From Clostridiales bacterium (lineage in GTDB: Bacteria > Bacillota > Clostridia > Lachnospirales > Lachnospiraceae): DNA of 64,000 nt. The notes under the pieces are model-generated. The model saw nothing but the letters and a program-made list of their open reading frames with translations, ran no database searches and was not told the origin of the DNA. The translations under genes were made by a program, and so were the position numbers. Positions 49,579 through 59,931 of the stretch are shown here, piece by piece (positions within the stretch are counted from its first letter, which is position 1; each line of letters begins with the position of its first letter). The stretch covers positions 1-64,000 of the forward strand of contig JAJQEU010000051.1 of assembly GCA_021201535.1 (NCBI GenBank), written 5' to 3'.

Positions 49579-49705
49579 CAGAGAAGCAGCGTCGTGTTTT
49601 ACAAGTAACATCGTTAACCAGACAGTTCCTGTCACGCTTTCACTAACAGTGACCGGAAACGGTTTTAGTCATTTCCTATAATTGATAAAAAAGAGACAGA
49701 TCACT

Positions 49706-50740
49706 ATGAATGCAAGAATCATCCGGGAAGACAGCTTCTCAAAAACAATGACGCTGACCGTCGAGCCATGGCTGAAAAAACGCAGAACCATCCTGTGGGC
49801 CAGACGAAAATCCGGGCAGGGCATCTGCTGTGAACGATATCTCGCTGACGCGCCCCGGGGCGTCATCCTGATTTCCCACGGCTTTACGGATTCCGTCGCC
49901 AAATACACGGAAGCCATCTGGTATTTTCTTCAGGAGGGATACCATGTCTATATCCCGGAACACTGCGGGCACGGGCACAGCTATCGTCTCACGGACGATC
50001 TGTCCCTGGTGCATATCGACAACTATGAGCGATATCTGGAAGATTTTCTCGCCGTCGCGCATATGGTGCAGAAGGATATATCTTCTCATCCTGCCGTCGC
50101 TCCCCGTGCCGGGAACAGCCGGGGCAGCCGGAAGATCTCCGTCTACGCACACTCCATGGGCGGAGGAATCGCCGCAGCCGCTGCGGCACGCGATCCCGCT
50201 CTTTTCCGCGAAATCATCCTGTCTGCTCCCATGATCCGCCCGCTGACCGGTCCGGTTCCCTATCATCTGGCCGGCACTGTCACTGCCGTTCAGTGCAGTC
50301 TCGGAAAACAGGCGGACTACGTGTCCGGTCAGCACCCCTATACAGGTCCTGAGGATTTTACAACGAGCGCAGCCGTCTCCCGTCCGCGCTTCGACTATTA
50401 CCAGGCTATCAAGGCCGCACACCCTCTGTTTCAGACCTCGGCCGCTTCTAACGGATGGCTGCGCGCCTCCATGAAACTCAGCCGAGAACTGACGACGTAC
50501 TCATGGAAAAAAGCCGGGCTTCCCATGCTCATGTTTCAGGCGGAAAAGGACGACTTTGTATCGGCTGACGCACAGACAGCCTTTGCCGTGCTCCGAAACA
50601 GAAAATCCCCCGGCAGCACCACATTACAAAAGATTCACGGCACAAAACACGAAATCTATAATTCGTCCGATCCTGTGCTGGCGGTGTACTGGCGGGAGAT
50701 TTTCGATTTTCTTGACAATCAGCGATCTGCTGTATTCTGA
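49706..50740 (+). CDS. Alpha/beta hydrolase (lysophospholipase-like)
   Basis: RGVILISHGFTDSVAKYTEAIWYFLQEGYHVYIPEHCGHGHSYR...SVYAHSMGGGIAAAAAARDPALFREIILSAPMI. Confidence 0.9.
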   Translation: MNARIIREDSFSKTMTLTVEPWLKKRRTILWARRKSGQGICCERYLADAPRGVILISHGFTDSVAKYTEAIWYFLQEGYHVYIPEHCGHGHSYRLTDDLSLVHIDNYERYLEDFLAVAHMVQKDISSHPAVAPRAGNSRGSRKISVYAHSMGGGIAAAAAARDPALFREIILSAPMIRPLTGPVPYHLAGTVTAVQCSLGKQADYVSGQHPYTGPEDFTTSAAVSRPRFDYYQAIKAAHPLFQTSAASNGWLRASMKLSRELTTYSWKKAGLPMLMFQAEKDDFVSADAQTAFAVLRNRKSPGSTTLQKIHGTKHEIYNSSDPVLAVYWREIFDFLDNQRSAVF

Positions 50741-50762
50741 AATCGGGAACATTTTTCACGGA

Positions 50763-50806
50763 TATTTATAGTAAACGTCAAAAATATTTGCCGTTTACTA
50801 TAAATA
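50763..50806. terminator. Hairpin between convergent genes, probable terminator
   Basis: TATTTATAGTAAACG/CGTTTACTATAAATA, 15-bp perfect stem, 14-nt loop. Confidence 0.65.
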
Positions 50807-50840
50807 CATATTTAAAAATCCACAACGGCATCCGGAAATA

Positions 50841-51440
50841 CTATACAAGTGCCGCAATAGCGGCGACTGCCGCCTCCATCCCGATGTTCGACATATTGAT
50901 GCAGAGATCATAGTATTCCTTGTCTCCCCACTTCTGTCCGGAGAAAAACATGTAATACTGAGACCGCTGTCTGTCCAGGGACTGGATTTTCTTCCTGATT
51001 TCCTTCGTGTTCAGCGTCTCCTCAGCGCTCTGGTTTCCCATGCACCGTCTGATCTTATAATCCATATCCGCGTAGACAAAGACACGCAGCGGCTGCTTCT
51101 CACTCAGAATATAATCCGCACAGCGTCCCACGATCACGCAGTCCGACTTCTCCGCCATCGCCTTCAGGATATTGCACTGTTCCCGGAAGATCAACTGATT
51201 CTGATCATCAATCGGATTCGTCATTGTCTGAAAACTGCTGCCGGTGTGAATCGGAAACATCGAAAACGGACGCTTCTCTATGATACTGTTGACATAATCC
51301 TCTGACAGTTTTGTCTTGGCCGCAATTCCCTTTACAATCTCCTTATCATAGTAAGCGTATCCCAGTTTCTTTGCCAGATTGCGTCCCAGCTCACGCCCCC
51401 CACTGCCAAACTCGCGGCTGATTGTTATAAGTTTACCCAT
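50841..51440 (-). CDS. Cytidylate kinase-like family protein
   Basis: MGKLITISREFGSGGRELGRNLAKKLGYAYYDKEIVKGIAAKTKLSEDYVNSIIEKRP. Confidence 0.9.
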   Translation of the reverse strand: MGKLITISREFGSGGRELGRNLAKKLGYAYYDKEIVKGIAAKTKLSEDYVNSIIEKRPFSMFPIHTGSSFQTMTNPIDDQNQLIFREQCNILKAMAEKSDCVIVGRCADYILSEKQPLRVFVYADMDYKIRRCMGNQSAEETLNTKEIRKKIQSLDRQRSQYYMFFSGQKWGDKEYYDLCINMSNIGMEAAVAAIAALV

Positions 51441-51656
51441 ACTGCCTCTCCTTTCCTCAACACATGGTTGATAATGCCAGATTTTTGTCAGACAAATCAT
51501 CTGATCCAAAACCAGTTTTCTGATTTTTTTATTATATCACTTATGATCGTCTAAATCAATCCCCATAATATTGTAAATAAAAACAGAAGAGCCAGGCAAA
51601 CATAACTCTTACGGATATGTCTGCCTGACCCATTTATCATACGGATCACTAAAACC

Positions 51657-52001
51657 TCACTTGACAAATTTCTGTATGGCCTCGTTCAACTCCTGTATTT
51701 TCTGATAATCTTTATGCTCAACAGCCTCTACGATACAGTGATTGATATGATCGGAGAGCAGCACCTTCCCGGCATTATTGATGGCGGAACGAACCGCAGC
51801 CAGCTGAATGAGTACCTGCGAACAGTCCTCGCCGCGATCCACCATGCGCTTAACGGATTCCAGATGGCCGATCGCTCTGGCCAGACGGTCGGAAACAGCC
51901 TTCGCGTTCGGATGATTGTGAGAATGATCGGTATGTCCTGTCGAATGGTTGTGAGAATGATCAGTATAATCCGTATGTCCTGTCGAATGATGATCCTGCA
52001 T
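51657..52001 (-). CDS. CsoR/RcnR (DUF156) family metal-sensing repressor with His-rich N-terminus
   Basis: MQDHHSTGHTDYTDHSHNHSTGHTDHSHNHPNAKAVSDRLARAIGHLESVKRMVDRGEDCSQVLIQLAAVRSAINNAGKVLLSDHINHCI. Confidence 0.9.
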   Translation of the reverse strand: MQDHHSTGHTDYTDHSHNHSTGHTDHSHNHPNAKAVSDRLARAIGHLESVKRMVDRGEDCSQVLIQLAAVRSAINNAGKVLLSDHINHCIVEAVEHKDYQKIQELNEAIQKFVK

Positions 52002-52059
52002 GGTTCGTCCCTCACTTTCCGGATCTATAATTACTCGTAACTGCTCAGTATCTTCATAG

Positions 52060-52857
52060 TTACTCCAAAGTCAATATTTTCTCCATCGCGTCCGTCAGCT
52101 TCTGACCGCTCCTGCCGAGGATACGTACAACCATATGCCCGGCCGTTGTTCTCGTGACGCCGCCTTCCATCTGTTCTGACGCGTCAAGCAGCTTCCTCAC
52201 GTTTTCCATCCATATCTCACCCTTCTGTTCATTGCAGATGACAAGATTCGCCAGATGTGTGAAGCCCTCATACATGCCGAACCCCCGCATATCCGTCTGC
52301 GCCGGTTCATAACAGGTATGATCGCGATAGACGATCCTGCCGCCCTGGCGGATGGAAACCCTGTTGCTGAACCTGTGATACTGAAACTCCTCGCCGTGCG
52401 CGGCTCTGCCGCAGGTCAGAACCTCACTGAACACAAAACGGGAGGTCTCGTCCGCCAGTTCCACATCCACATAACTGCGGAAATCCGATCCGGCAAAGGG
52501 AATGGTCGGCAAAGGCGTATAGTGCAGACAGGCATTCGGCTCTACCGTAATCTGTGTCTGCCGCTTCGCGCAGCCGTCAGCCATTTTATGGATTTTCTCG
52601 TAGGCCTGCGATACAAATTCCATCTTCGCATTCTCCCGCACCCGGATCTCAAACTCCTGCCTGTCCCCGGCCATGATCCCGGCGGAGGCGGTCAGCAGCA
52701 TGACGGTCATGAAATCACCCTTCTCATAAAATGGGCGCATGATTTTGAACGGAGCAGTAAAATATATATTTTCCAGAATCGTTTTTCCGTCTTTTTCCGC
52801 CGCGGTAATCTGAAGCTTTGAAAGCTTTCCGAACTGATTCTCCATCATCAGCTGCAT
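52060..52857 (-). CDS. ureD: Urease accessory protein UreD
   Basis: [50 protein letters not shown]...[24 protein letters not shown]; position in urease operon. Confidence 0.93.
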   Translation of the reverse strand: MQLMMENQFGKLSKLQITAAEKDGKTILENIYFTAPFKIMRPFYEKGDFMTVMLLTASAGIMAGDRQEFEIRVRENAKMEFVSQAYEKIHKMADGCAKRQTQITVEPNACLHYTPLPTIPFAGSDFRSYVDVELADETSRFVFSEVLTCGRAAHGEEFQYHRFSNRVSIRQGGRIVYRDHTCYEPAQTDMRGFGMYEGFTHLANLVICNEQKGEIWMENVRKLLDASEQMEGGVTRTTAGHMVVRILGRSGQKLTDAMEKILTLE

Positions 52858-53483
52858 CCCTCTAAAAGGACACTTTTCCTGATCCAGTCGAGCACGGGAT
52901 CAATGCCCTCGCGGTCACGGATATTTGTAAACAGGAACGGTCGGTTTCCGCGCATTTTCCTGGAATCCCGTTCCATCACGCCCAGATCTGCACCCACATA
53001 AGGGGCGAGGTCAATCTTGTTGATCACCAGCAGATCGGAACGGGTGATGCCCGGGCCGCCCTTCCGCGGTATCTTATCTCCTTCTGCCACGTCGATGACA
53101 AAAATGGTAGCGTCCACCAGCTCCGGGCTGAAGGTGGCGGACAGATTATCTCCGCCGCTTTCAATAAACAAAATTTCAATATCCGGGAAGCGGTCCATCA
53201 TCTCATCCACCGCCTCCAGATTCATGGATGCGTCCTCGCGGATCGCCGTGTGCGGACAGCCGCCGGTCTCCACTCCGATAATGCGCTCCATCGGCAGCAC
53301 ACTGTTTTCGCACAGGAATTCCGCGTCTTCCTTTGTATAGATATCATTTGTGATCACACCGATGCTGTAATCTTTCGCCATTTCGCGGGTCAGGCACTCG
53401 ATCAGGGCTGTCTTGCCCGAACCGACCGGACCGGCCACGCCGATTTTAACATATGACATATAGAATCCTCCAATTTTCACCAA
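52848..53483 (-). CDS. ureG: Urease accessory GTPase UreG
   Basis: [46 protein letters not shown]...[25 protein letters not shown]. Confidence 0.97.
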   Translation of the reverse strand: MVKIGGFYMSYVKIGVAGPVGSGKTALIECLTREMAKDYSIGVITNDIYTKEDAEFLCENSVLPMERIIGVETGGCPHTAIREDASMNLEAVDEMMDRFPDIEILFIESGGDNLSATFSPELVDATIFVIDVAEGDKIPRKGGPGITRSDLLVINKIDLAPYVGADLGVMERDSRKMRGNRPFLFTNIRDREGIDPVLDWIRKSVLLEGCS

Positions 53484-53585
53484 ACTCGCTCAGGAACTGA
53501 TTCAGGCGACAAAAGGGCAGGATGTTTGTAATTCTCAGGGTCAGGAATACGGATACGAGCATCCATTTCTGACCTGTTGCCCTCC

Positions 53586-54287
53586 TCATGACATATAGAT
53601 CCGTGAATACAGGCCCTCATGCTGCATACACCGGATATCAAACCCCGGCGCGGACAGACAAAGCTCCTCCTCTGTCAATGTATCGAGACGCTCCAGTATC
53701 TCCTGGAACATCTCCTGACAGCGATAGAGCAGCTGCTGCCCGCCCGTCTGGCTCAGCGGAATCGTTTTTACACAGTTTGTCACCATCGACGAGGCCTGGG
53801 CATACAGATAATTTTCCATTGTTTCCTCCCGCGGAATACCGACCGCCGCGCAAAACACACCGTAAACCACGGAGTGCGTCACACCCGCCCCTCCGCGCAG
53901 ATGCGTATAGTCTGTAAACACATCCGACTCAAAAGGGATATCCAGACCGCGCACGGTCTTTACAAAACGGGAGCCGAGTTTACGCCCCGCCTCCCTCGTC
54001 TCCCGTGGGATCCGGCTCGCCTCCAGAATATCTTCGAGGCGCATGATTTTTTCTGTCTGCCCTTCCGCGGCATACTCATACGCCAGCCTGGCAGAAAGGA
54101 ATTCATTATAACAGAAGCCGTAAGTCATCCGTCGGTAAATAAAGGCCCAGGCTTCCTCCTCATTTGTCACCAGACTCTTCTGAATATAGGTCTCCAGACC
54201 ATAGGAGTGGGAATACGCCCCGATCGGGAACAGCGCATCATTGACCTGCAGCAGCAGAAAATGTTTTTTCCGATCCTTACTATCCAT
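53586..54287 (-). CDS. ureF: Urease accessory protein UreF
   Basis: LLLQVNDALFPIGAYSHSYGLETYIQKSLVTNEEEAWAFIYRRMTYGFCYNEFLSARLAYEYA. Confidence 0.95.
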   Translation of the reverse strand: MDSKDRKKHFLLLQVNDALFPIGAYSHSYGLETYIQKSLVTNEEEAWAFIYRRMTYGFCYNEFLSARLAYEYAAEGQTEKIMRLEDILEASRIPRETREAGRKLGSRFVKTVRGLDIPFESDVFTDYTHLRGGAGVTHSVVYGVFCAAVGIPREETMENYLYAQASSMVTNCVKTIPLSQTGGQQLLYRCQEMFQEILERLDTLTEEELCLSAPGFDIRCMQHEGLYSRIYMS

Positions 54288-54334
54288 TCATCTTCTCCAC
54301 TCTAAGGAACTTCACTGCGTCATTCATCACAGCT

Positions 54335-54814
54335 TTAGTGATGGTGGTTGTTCACCGAGGAAGAAAGCGCTTTGCTGAAATCAAATTTTCTGGTCACTTT
54401 CTCCGCAGTCACGCCATGGATACCGTTCAGCTTCTCCAGCAGCGGCTCATGATAGGGAGTATAAAATGTAAAATCATCCTCTCCCCGAAACATCGTCGTG
54501 TGCGTGTTGCCTACTTCGTAACACAGCTTTGCGATCTGACGCGGGTGATCCTGGCGTACCACCGCGCGGATGGCATCGCAGGCCGGAATGTTGACCGCGA
54601 TCACCTTTTCCTCATCCGCGTAAATCACATCGTCCTGGTTCAGTCCCCGGCTTAAAATATCGTTGTCCATCCGAATGCCGACATCCTCCCCATCTGCAGA
54701 TGTCTTCCTGTGCAGACGGGAAAATGCCTCATGCCACTCAATATCCACATAATCGACCCGCAGGCCCGCAAATGCCTCATCCGATAATGTTCCCAATATC
54801 TTTTCACATAACAT
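54335..54814 (-). CDS. ureE: Urease accessory protein UreE
   Basis: YVDIEWHEAFSRLHRKTSADGEDVGIRMDNDILSRGLNQDDVIYADEEKVIAVNI...; short His tail NNHHH. Confidence 0.92.
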   Translation of the reverse strand: MLCEKILGTLSDEAFAGLRVDYVDIEWHEAFSRLHRKTSADGEDVGIRMDNDILSRGLNQDDVIYADEEKVIAVNIPACDAIRAVVRQDHPRQIAKLCYEVGNTHTTMFRGEDDFTFYTPYHEPLLEKLNGIHGVTAEKVTRKFDFSKALSSSVNNHHH

Positions 54815-54829
54815 ACGCTTTCACCTCTC

Positions 54830-55339
54830 CTACCAGACGCCGAGCATGAGCATCACGCCCGGGATCCAGGCGGTGATAACACCCTCGACGACCTGGATCA
54901 CCGGCACGAATTTCGCCAGCTTCTTCATTCCCAGAATATCGGTAAAAAACGAAGATCCCCAGAGCACTGCCCAGAGCCACCAGATAGCCGCCCATCTCCA
55001 GTCAGGAGTGATACCGAGCTGAACGCTGCCTGTCACACCCTCGATGATACCGAACACAATGGCATTGACCGCCACAAAGCTGGAAAACCAGGCAAAGGGA
55101 AGCGGATTCAGGTCAAAAATATTCATCATCGCCACAAACAGATAGGTAAAACAGAACAGCAATCCCGTACCGGCGGCGTAATAGTTTCCCTGCACCAGAT
55201 TGACGAAATTGATGAACAGGGAAAGGCCGCCGGTGAGGATATTCATGGCCGCTGCAGATTTTTTATCGACCTTTGAAAGGGAACAAACGCCGTTATTGAT
55301 CAGGACAATGCCAACAAACAGCAAACATACACCCAACAT
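54830..55339 (-). CDS. ureI: AmiS/UreI family urea/amide channel
   Basis: MLGVCLLFVGIVLINNGVCSLSKVDKKSAAAMNILTGGLSLFINFVNLVQGNYYAAGTGLLFCFTYLFVAMMNIFDLNPLPFAWFSSFVAVNAI. Confidence 0.9.
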   Translation of the reverse strand: MLGVCLLFVGIVLINNGVCSLSKVDKKSAAAMNILTGGLSLFINFVNLVQGNYYAAGTGLLFCFTYLFVAMMNIFDLNPLPFAWFSSFVAVNAIVFGIIEGVTGSVQLGITPDWRWAAIWWLWAVLWGSSFFTDILGMKKLAKFVPVIQVVEGVITAWIPGVMLMLGVW

Positions 55340-55408
55340 AATTCAATCCTCCATGTCATAACTATAAATATCGAAACCAGTTTCCGGAATCATCGTTCAT
55401 ATACCATC

Positions 55409-57130
55409 TCAGAACAGGCTGTACAGCTGTGTCAGCGGCAGCGTCTGCGCCGGCTTTGACTCCAGCTTCACTCCGTCTGCGCATACCTCGTAGGTCTCCG
55501 GATCCACCGTGATCTCCGGCGTCATGTCATTGAACTTCATATCCGCTTTGCCGATATTTCTGCAGTTTTTCACCGGGACAACGGTCTTTTTCAGATCATA
55601 TTTACCTTTTACATCGTTGTCCATGGCCGCTTTCGAGACAAAAGTCAGACAGCTCTCATATTTCGCCGCGCCGTGCGCCGCAAACATCGGCTGATACAGC
55701 ACCGGCTGCGTGGTCGGTATGGACGCGTTGGCATCACCCATCTTCGAGGCAATGATCATTCCGCCCTTGATGATCATATCCGGTTTCGCACCGAAAAAGG
55801 CCGGGTTCCAGAGCACCAGATCCGCAAACTTGCCGACCTCTACGGAGCCGACGTAGTCCGCGATACCGCAGGTGATCGCCGGATTGATCGTGTACTTTGC
55901 GATATAGCGTTTGGCGCGGAAATTGTCGTTTCCGTTCTCCTGATCTACGCCGAGCGGCCCCCGCTCCTCTTTCATCTTGTGCGCGGTCTGCCAGGTTCGT
56001 GTGATGACCTCGGCCGGACGGCCCATCGCCTGGGAATCAGAGCTCATCATGGAAAAAACACCCATGTCATGGAGCACGTCCTCCGCCGCAATCGTCTCCG
56101 GACGGATACGGGAATCCGCAAAAGCCACATCCTCGGGAATATTCTTATCGAGATGGTGGCATACCATCAGCATGTCAAGATGCTCATCGAGCGTATTCAC
56201 CGTAAACGGCATCGTCGGGTTGGTGGAGGAAGGAAGCACATTCTTCGCACCCGCTGCGCGAATGATATCCGGTGCGTGTCCGCCGCCCGCGCCCTCGGTA
56301 TGGAAGGTATGTATCGTACGCCCGCCGATCGCGTTCAGCGTATCCTCCACACAGCCTGCCTCGTTTAAGGTATCCGTATGGATTGCCACCTGGATATCAT
56401 ATTCATCGGCTACGTTCAGGCAGTGATTGATAGCCGCCGGGGTGGAGCCGAAATCCTCGTGTATCTTCATGCCCATCGCGCCGGCTTCCAGCTGCTCGAT
56501 GATCGGTTTCTCGTCGGAACAGTTCCCCTTCCCGTAAAAGCCGAGGTTCATCGGGTACTCCTCCGCCGCCTTCAGCATCATGCGCAGATTCCACGGACCG
56601 GGCGTACAGGTTGTCGCGTTCGTGCCGTCGGCCGGTCCCGTACCGCCGCCGATCATCGTGGTAATCCCGGCGTACAGGGATGTCGGAATCTGCTGCGGGC
56701 AGATATAGTGGATGTGGCTGTCGATACCGCCGGCCGTAATGATCATGCCCTCTCCGGCCAGCGCCTCCGTGGACGCACCGATCGTCATGCCGGGCGTCAC
56801 GCCGTCCATGATATTCGGGTTGCCGGCCTTGCCGATGCCGGCGATCTTTCCGTCCTTGATACCGATATCCGCCTTGATGATACCGGTATAATCCAGGATC
56901 AGACAGTTCGTGATGACCAGATCCAGGTCGCCGTCCTTACTGCAGGTTTTCACAGACTGGCCCATGCCGTCGCGGATGGTCTTGCCGCCGCCGAATTTTG
57001 ATTCGTCACCATAGGTCGTATAGTCCTTCTCCACTTCTATGATCAGGTTTGTATCCGCCAGACGGACCCGGTCTCCCACGGTCGGGCCGTACATCATGGC
57101 ATATTTTTCACCGGAAATTTTACAGCTCAT
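55409..57130 (-). CDS. ureC: Urease subunit alpha
   Basis: [58 protein letters not shown]...[16 protein letters not shown]...[31 protein letters not shown]. Confidence 0.98.
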   Translation of the reverse strand: MSCKISGEKYAMMYGPTVGDRVRLADTNLIIEVEKDYTTYGDESKFGGGKTIRDGMGQSVKTCSKDGDLDLVITNCLILDYTGIIKADIGIKDGKIAGIGKAGNPNIMDGVTPGMTIGASTEALAGEGMIITAGGIDSHIHYICPQQIPTSLYAGITTMIGGGTGPADGTNATTCTPGPWNLRMMLKAAEEYPMNLGFYGKGNCSDEKPIIEQLEAGAMGMKIHEDFGSTPAAINHCLNVADEYDIQVAIHTDTLNEAGCVEDTLNAIGGRTIHTFHTEGAGGGHAPDIIRAAGAKNVLPSSTNPTMPFTVNTLDEHLDMLMVCHHLDKNIPEDVAFADSRIRPETIAAEDVLHDMGVFSMMSSDSQAMGRPAEVITRTWQTAHKMKEERGPLGVDQENGNDNFRAKRYIAKYTINPAITCGIADYVGSVEVGKFADLVLWNPAFFGAKPDMIIKGGMIIASKMGDANASIPTTQPVLYQPMFAAHGAAKYESCLTFVSKAAMDNDVKGKYDLKKTVVPVKNCRNIGKADMKFNDMTPEITVDPETYEVCADGVKLESKPAQTLPLTQLYSLF

Positions 57131-57185
57131 TCTATTGCCTCCTTTATGTTTTGTAATGAATTACACCGATTAAACAGACAGTCCT

Positions 57186-57545
57186 CTATATAAAACCGCG
57201 CAGCGTGGCGGTCTGCACCGATGCCGCCTTTGTATTCTCCGTCGCCTGATCACAGGTCAGGTCATTCAAGCCGTACACGCGCTTCGCGCCGCCCATCTGT
57301 GTCAGCTGCACTTCCTTTTCCTCACCCGGCTCAAAACGGACAGATGTACCGGAAGGAATGTCCAGATGATAGCCGTAGGCTGCCGCACGGTCAAAGGACA
57401 GCTGACGGTTTACCTCAAAAAAATGAAAATGCGAACCCACCTGTACCGGACGATCTCCGGTATGCTTTACAGTCACCGTAACGGTCGGCTTCCCCTCATT
57501 TAAAATAATCTCTCTGTCTTTCGGAATTACTGCACCAATTTTCAT
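57186..57545 (-). CDS. ureB: Urease subunit beta
   Basis: [49 protein letters not shown]. Confidence 0.97.
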   Translation of the reverse strand: MKIGAVIPKDREIILNEGKPTVTVTVKHTGDRPVQVGSHFHFFEVNRQLSFDRAAAYGYHLDIPSGTSVRFEPGEEKEVQLTQMGGAKRVYGLNDLTCDQATENTKAASVQTATLRGFI

Positions 57546-57563
57546 ATTCTGTCACTCCTCTCT

Positions 57564-57866
57564 TTACTGAATCGGATTATGTACGGTTACCAGCTTTGTT
57601 CCGTCCGGGAAAGTCGCCTCCACCTGAACCTCGTGCACCATATCGGCCACGCCGTCCATGACATCCTCTTTCGCGAGGATCTTTGTGCCGATGGACATCA
57701 GTTCAACCACACTCTTTCCATCTCTGGCATATTCCAGCAGCTCGGAACTGATGTAGGCGACTGCCTCCACATAGTTCAGTTTCAGACCTCTGTCCTTCCT
57801 CTGCTTCGCCAACTCTCCCGCCATGTGGAGCATCAGCTTTTCCTGTTCCTTTGGATTCAAACGCAT
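57564..57866 (-). CDS. ureA: Urease subunit gamma
   Basis: [58 protein letters not shown]; start at 57866 with GAAAGGAAG RBS. Confidence 0.97.
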   Translation of the reverse strand: MRLNPKEQEKLMLHMAGELAKQRKDRGLKLNYVEAVAYISSELLEYARDGKSVVELMSIGTKILAKEDVMDGVADMVHEVQVEATFPDGTKLVTVHNPIQ

Positions 57867-57973
57867 AACACTCTTCCTTTCTTTAAAATACGCCGGGTGG
57901 CTTTTGCCGGCTGCCAGACCAAACACACCGTGTACCGTCCGGTCGCAAAAATCCATATCCGGCCAACTGCATA

Positions 57974-58012
57974 CAACAAAAAAAGGAGTCCACACTAAAA
58001 GCAGACTCCTTC
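57974..58012 (-). terminator. Intrinsic terminator upstream of ureA
   Basis: Minus strand AAGGAGTC-TGCTTTTAGTGTG-GACTCCTT followed by TTTTT. Confidence 0.8.
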
Positions 58013-58065
58013 GCCAACAAAAACAACTGATATCCCCCGTACGGGGATATAAACCTTTGCTACTC

Positions 58066-58093
58066 ATTATAAATATCCCGGAGGAAATGTCAA
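58066..58093 (-). promoter_or_regulatory. Sigma70-type promoter upstream of the terminator-containing ureA leader
   Basis: Minus strand TTGACA (58093-58088), 16-nt spacer, TATAAT (58071-58066). Confidence 0.75.
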
Positions 58094-58177
58094 GCATTTT
58101 TTGACATTTGCAGTTTCTGACATTTGTCGTTGCAGGCCGGATTCTGACACCGGAAATAACATTTCCATATCTCAGCT

Positions 58178-58930
58178 TTATTGCACCGCATCAGAAGGCT
58201 TCTCAGGAGCACAGAGAATTACATCCCCTTTCTTCAGAGAGAGCGGCAACACATACGGTCCGAATGACAATCGTTTCAGATAGGCGACTTCCCTGTTCAC
58301 CGCATGAAACATCCGCTTTACCTGATGATAGCGTCCCTCCTGAATCGTCAGAAGAACCATCTGACCCGCGCACAGACCGTCACGATACTCCTCCGGCAAA
58401 TACTGAAACGCGGGATGATCCGCTTCACAGATCACGAGCTCAGCAGGGAGGGTCGGCGTATCATCCCCGATATCGACACCCTCCGAAAAAAGAGAAACAA
58501 ATGCATTCTCTGCCGGGCCATCAAGCAGAGCGAGATACGTTTTATCCACATGGCTGCGCGGGGAAAGCATACGGTGCGCCATCATGCCGTCATTCGTAAT
58601 CAGAATCAGTCCTTCCGTATCTTTGTCCAGACGGCCAACCGGAAACAGATCTCTGCCCTGCGGTATGAGTTCCATCACGGTGGGGAAGCGGTTGTCTTTT
58701 ACAGCACTGACATAGCCCGCTGGTTTGTGCAGCAGATAAGTGACATGACCGCGCAGCGCCACAATCCTGCCATTCACGGCAACCTCATCTGTATCCGGAT
58801 TTAACTTTGTCTCCGCTCTCGCGGCACGCACGCCATTGATAGTGACAACATTTCTTTTTATAATGCTTTTCACTTCACTTCGTGTGCCCATTCCCGCATC
58901 CGCCAGGAATTTGTCCAGCCGTATCTGCAT
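58178..58930 (-). CDS. 16S rRNA pseudouridine synthase (RsuA family)
   Basis: [36 protein letters not shown]...[15 protein letters not shown]...[18 protein letters not shown]. Confidence 0.94.
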   Translation of the reverse strand: MQIRLDKFLADAGMGTRSEVKSIIKRNVVTINGVRAARAETKLNPDTDEVAVNGRIVALRGHVTYLLHKPAGYVSAVKDNRFPTVMELIPQGRDLFPVGRLDKDTEGLILITNDGMMAHRMLSPRSHVDKTYLALLDGPAENAFVSLFSEGVDIGDDTPTLPAELVICEADHPAFQYLPEEYRDGLCAGQMVLLTIQEGRYHQVKRMFHAVNREVAYLKRLSFGPYVLPLSLKKGDVILCAPEKPSDAVQ

Positions 58931-59027
58931 AAAGCCTCCTGTTTTGCTTTCGCTGTATTTTGCATTGTCGGGAACAGATCCATATGGAATCCATCAAAAT
59001 ATATCTATACCACTTCCTGACTCATCA

Positions 59028-59066
59028 TAGTAAACTCACATGCGCTGCTGTCGCAGCGCGCCAACA
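59028..59066. repeat. Dispersed repeat family B, copy 2
   Basis: TAGTAAACTCACATGCGCTGCTGTCGCAGCGCGCCAACA. Confidence 0.75.
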
Positions 59067-59308
59067 AATCTTGCTTTTTCCTTATAAAATCCGGCATATG
59101 TATCAAATCCGTATAATCCAGTGCTTTTATATCTTATTATTAGAATTTGCAGCAATTCTTACTGCAGATGCCATTCCGCCATCACCATATGATGGATTTT
59201 CCAAGAAGATCTTGGAGGCTTCACATGTAGAATCTTCTTGCTCTTCTTGTTCCCATAAAAATAACTATCCATTTTCACTTTTTTAACAATCAGTTCATAG
59301 CTTTTTGC

Positions 59309-59543
59309 TTAAATTGTTGTAGAAATCTTTCTATCCTTAAAATAGTATTCTTTGTCGTGTTCGTTCACCGGGCGCAGCACACGGCAGGGGTTCCCTACAG
59401 CTACCACGTTGGAGGATTTCAGTAGGGCGCGTGGAGTTGAAATCGTACAATCTGTCTAACCTTTTTAGCTGACCCTCCATGATTTCGTCATCTCCAGGGA
59501 GATACAGTTCCCCTGTGTGCATTCGTTCCTTCATGGTACTCAT
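59309..59543 (-). pseudogene. Maltose/galactoside O-acetyltransferase remnant: N- and C-terminal pieces with the core missing
   Basis: N-terminal MKERMHTGELYLPGDDEIMEGQLKRLDRLYDFNSTRPTE and, in another frame, NVVAVGNPCRVLRPVNEHDKEYYFKDRKISTTI* are the two ends of the family; central hexapeptide-repeat domain absent. Confidence 0.85.
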
Positions 59544-59790
59544 AAATCATTCTCCTTCCGATTCCCCAGCCAGTCATTTCAGATTGGCTGCTTCAAAGTA
59601 TATCCGAAGACAGCCTTTAAAGCAACCAAAAAATCTGTTCAGAATCGGTCGAATCCTCCTGAGTTCCAAGACGAGCATACGAGCAGGAGTCATTATAGTC
59701 CTTGATAATATATAACCAGAACTGCGCCATGCCCGGCACACATAAAAGAGCGGCTGTAAAAAGTCGCTCTTGCAAATAATGCTCGTTTTT

Positions 59791-59916
59791 TTATAGATAA
59801 TCTTCCCTCGGAGGCGTGAACACATCGATTACCTCGCCAGGCTCAATAACTTTAAATGAGTGAATCTGATTACCCGGTATCGCGTAAGAATCTCCCGGTT
59901 TCAGTATCATTTCCAT
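59791..59916 (-). pseudogene. Short cupin-domain fragment (41 aa)
   Basis: MEMILKPGDSYAIPGNQIHSFKVIEPGEVIDVFTPPREDYL; looks like the C-terminal part of a small cupin. Could also be a genuine short ORF. Confidence 0.55.
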
Positions 59917-59931
59917 ACACTTTCACCCGCT

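Noticed and set aside
57880-58093. Known riboswitch class (guanidine, NiCo, glutamine) in ureA leader
   Set aside because: I looked for conserved core motifs of these classes and could not match them; left as an unclassified leader.
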